Assembly (NCBI GenBank): GCA_015680685.1
Contig: MNCI01027078.1
Location: 133,840 to 154,986, forward strand
Direction of reading: 5' to 3'
DNA: 21,147 bases
DNA from: Gnetum montanum
Taxonomy: Eukaryota > Streptophyta > Gnetopsida > Gnetales > Gnetaceae
The notes beneath the pieces are model-generated. The model made no database searches, was not told where the DNA came from, and was given only the letters and a program-made list of their open reading frames with translations. A program made the position numbers and the translations under genes. This document shows, piece after piece, positions 18,860 to 21,147 of the stretch (within the stretch, counting starts at the first letter, position 1; each line of letters opens with the position of its first letter).

Positions 18860-19357
18860 TGGAGTGGTATCATTCTAATTATATTTAACCCTTCAAAGTA
18901 CATCTAATCCACATGTTATGTAAGAAAATTTAATTGCTAGAAAATAGGAAAATTAGCTATCTTCCACTAATGTTAAAAGAATATTACAAATACAATGGAA
19001 TCACAATTCTATATAACAATAACACTTATGCACTTAACAATATTGTAGAGCATGAGGCTCTACAACCATATACATAATCAACCTTAATGCAAGATATAAT
19101 TGATCTAGACCTCTTCCCCTCACATAGGACTAAGATCCAACACACAAGAGTCATAATGGGCAATATCACATATATAATTAATCACAAAGATGCATACAAC
19201 TCTCATGAAATTTCTTTCAACTCTCTACACTCTCATCATGTGTTGAAAACATGCAAATATTATCAATATTTATCAATTATAAAACTCAAGACCTTATAAA
19301 AACCTTCACCATGACCAACTTGGAGACTCCTATATGTTTCGAAGTTTGAGTCCAACA
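18860..19357 (-). repeat. 5' LTR of element C (498 bp)
   Basis: The minus strand starts TGTTGGACTCAAAC at 19357 and ends ATGATACCACTCCA at 18860, with TG...CA ends and the primer site next to it. A small hairpin, gtagagc/gctctac with a five-base loop, lies at 19045-19063. The open frame seen on the plus strand at 19087-19299 lies wholly inside this LTR and is not a gene. Confidence 0.8.
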
Positions 19358-19389
19358 TTCCCAACTATTTTCGAATTGCAACAATCACC

Positions 19390-20440
19390 TTAGAGATTTT
19401 TTCTAGCTGAATGAGATGTTTATATGCTTGAAAAGACATCTCTTTGTTAAATCATAACATGTAGGTAATACATCTACTATGCAAACAAGACATCTCCTTT
19501 ACTAGCACAATGTCTACAAAGTTCCAAGATATCTCCCAAGATTTCTAAAACCTTCATTTCTTCACCAATAGGGATAATAAGGGGTTTGAAAGGGATGCCC
19601 CTACATCATATTCTATCTACATCTAATGTGCTCCAATGTAAGATATTGTAGGAAAATGTGGTATTCATCTTCAATATTATTTGTATTGCATAGTCCACAT
19701 AATCATTCTTTACGAGTAATTTTGTGTCATCTACCTATTTTAACTCGTAGACCATGAGATCTCATTTATGCTTTATTAATTATGTAACATATATGATGTA
19801 TAATAGTAGTAGATAAATAATTTGCCTTTAAATTAAAGCCTCCCATAATACTATTTAAATAGAAATGTTTTTTTTTGTCTTTCATATTTTCTAAAGTTCT
19901 TAATATATTACTTATTTTACCAAATTGAAAACTTAGTTAGGATCAAAATAGAATATATACTCTTAAATATTTTATTTATTAAGCCATAGAACTCCTTCAT
20001 GAAGCCATCCTTTATCATAAGTTTTCATCATTACTTTTTAAGATTATTTATCTAATGAAGATGCAAAAAGATTATGAGTGTAGGCTATAAATTGACAAGT
20101 AGCTTCAACCTCTCATGACATCATCTCTACTTCAAGAACCATGATCTCATATTATGTTTATCTCTTCACTTTAAATTCATCAAGCAAAGAAAACTTCTTA
20201 GTTTTTTTATTTGTTTCTAATATTTATTTAAAACAACAAAACCCCATACAACACACACATAAAGAATAGTAGGTTAAACAATGGTATGTTAAAGTCTTTT
20301 TCAAATATTTAAAACTATAGTAGATTCTTTCTTATATTTTCAAGTAAATAAGGTTTTCATACCACTTGCAACTCTTTAACTAATGTGATTACAGGAGCAT
20401 TCTAGGCCAAGATATTTGTAAGAGAAAATTATGTCTACAT
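19390..20440 (-). pseudogene. LINE-like non-LTR reverse transcriptase relic, C-terminal part
   Basis: Non-LTR reverse transcriptases copy LINE RNA at the target site. Read across frames on the minus strand, pieces appear in LINE order. FSYKYLGLE (about 20433-20407) matches the F-K-Y-L-G motif after the RT palm. VASGMKTLFT and PTILYVCVVWGF follow, the latter like the LYG-x-E-x-WG block. Then come EIMVLEVEMMS, EVEATCQFIAYTHNLF and YDKGWLHEGVLW. At 19765-19618 is MRSHGLRVKIGR-stop-HKITRKE-stop-LCGLCNTNNIEDEYHIFLQ, a C-x2-C...IEDEYH zinc-binding C-terminus. The catalytic YADD and endonuclease parts are not visible. It is interrupted on the 5' side near the inverted repeat (20503) and on the 3' side by element C at 19357. 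The exact clade is uncertain. Confidence 0.68.
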
Positions 20441-20502
20441 ATTTATGAGATTTATATAAATATATAGGAAAGGATGTTAAAGATTTGATGTATTTTATCA
20501 AT

Positions 20503-20741
20503 CTCAACATATTAAATAAGGTCTATGTTAACAACACTTTGTATGTCTATAGCACACTATCATAGTGTTAATACTTAATTAGTTAAAATTTGTTACAAGT
20601 AATTCAATTGTTTACATCTTCAATTAATGTTGACTATTCATTGTGTCTATTCATTCTATCCATATGAATGTTTCCCTTAACCTATATATATGTTTATTCT
20701 TGCTCTTTTTAGGGTAGAATATGTAGAACATAATAACAAAG
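20503..20741 (+). repeat. Inverted repeat arm 1 (239 bp, perfect)
   Basis: This arm is the exact reverse complement of 20909-21147 over 239 bases, checked by reading both strands, with no mismatch or indel. The outer end starts ctcaacatattaaat. The inner end gaacataataacaaag stops at the single N (20742). The arm is AT-rich and non-coding. Confidence 0.95.
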
Positions 20742-20908
20742 NGTTAAGTTTTATCATACTTAGATTACAAGGTTTAGGATACTAGGAATACCTTGATGGA
20801 TATTATAACATAAAGATAGGAACATCAATATTAGAGCACATGTTACTCACATATTACATCTAAATCCTAAATAAAAATAAAAAAGAAAAATAATATTAAA
20901 TAATATAT
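20742..20908 (+). other. Spacer of inverted repeat, with one N
   Basis: A 167-base AT-rich spacer between the two arms. Its first base is N, and its right end is an A/T-only stretch (about 20870-20908). No coding potential seen. Confidence 0.9.
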
Positions 20909-21147
20909 CTTTGTTATTATGTTCTACATATTCTACCCTAAAAAGAGCAAGAATAAACATATATATAGGTTAAGGGAAACATTCATATGGATAGAATGAA
21001 TAGACACAATGAATAGTCAACATTAATTGAAGATGTAAACAATTGAATTACTTGTAACAAATTTTAACTAATTAAGTATTAACACTATGATAGTGTGCTA
21101 TAGACATACAAAGTGTTGTTAACATAGACCTTATTTAATATGTTGAG
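20909..21147 (-). repeat. Inverted repeat arm 2 (239 bp, reaches window end)
   Basis: The exact reverse complement of arm 1. Because it is cut by the window edge, the true arm may be longer. The base before arm 1 (20502, t) gives no hint of where the repeat ends. Confidence 0.95.

Larger units (their letters stand above)
17681..19357 (-). mobile_element. Element C: 5' end of an LTR retrotransposon, tRNA-iMet primed
   Basis: On the minus strand the order is LTR (19357-18860), primer site (18855-18844), short leader, and gag from 18791 leftwards. The gag frame stops at 17681, where element B begins, inside the zinc knuckle. The rest of C should lie beyond B's left end, outside the window. The primer-site type and gag layout fit a Ty3/gypsy chromovirus-like or similar element, but no pol is visible to decide. 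The outer flank at 19358 falls in a LINE-like relic. The target-site copy there would be ttccc. Confidence 0.8.

Noticed and set aside
19087-19299. A 70-codon plus-strand frame
   Set aside because: It lies wholly within the LTR of element C.
1-21147. An intact host gene or a novel defence system
   Set aside because: All readable coding sequence belongs to retroelements or to the unassigned extra ORF of element B. No operon-like or host exon structure is visible apart from the putative intron before that ORF.

Overview
This is repeat-only DNA from a land-plant nuclear genome. I see no convincing host gene, rRNA, tRNA, CRISPR array or bacterial-type operon. The window is AT-rich and made of old retroelements inserted into one another, with many in-frame stops that look like C-to-T (or G-to-A) decay. 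A tRNA-Asp-type primer binding site, a tRNA-iMet-type primer binding site and plant Ty3/gypsy polyproteins point to a plant. The depth of nesting and the decay suggest a large, slowly purged genome. A gymnosperm would fit, but that is inference.

Layout from left to right. Positions 1-7975 are element A, a minus-strand Ty3/gypsy element that looks Athila/Tat-like. It runs from a 3' non-coding stretch (1-970) back through integrase, an assembly gap (2285-2758), reverse transcriptase, protease and a large gag (start codon at 6970) to the primer binding site (7083-7100) and the 5' LTR (7102-7975). Its 3' LTR and any extra ORF lie beyond the left edge. Positions 7976-17680 are the downstream part of element B, a plus-strand relative of A that A has inserted into near the gag/protease junction. 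B carries protease, RT, RNase H and integrase remnants, a conserved non-coding spacer, a putative internal promoter and leader intron, a decayed extra ORF of about 2.8 kb, and a 3' LTR (16819-17680).

B has itself inserted into element C, a minus-strand LTR element with a tRNA-iMet primer site. B splits C's Gag inside its CCHC zinc knuckle. Only C's 5' LTR (18860-19357), leader and gag (17681-18791) are visible. C sits at the C-terminal end of a minus-strand LINE-like reverse transcriptase relic (about 19390-20440). The window ends in a perfect 239-base inverted repeat (20503-20741 and 20909-21147) that is either a foldback element or an assembly artefact. The implied order of events is LINE relic, then C, then B, then A.

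The points most worth a second look are: (1) the TATA box, W-box cluster, consensus intron and ATG that introduce the extra ORF of element B; (2) the palindromes just upstream of the TATA box in both LTRs, at the same place but with unrelated sequence; (3) the perfect inverted repeat beside an isolated N; (4) the LINE-like relic with a C-x2-C...IEDEYH signature.
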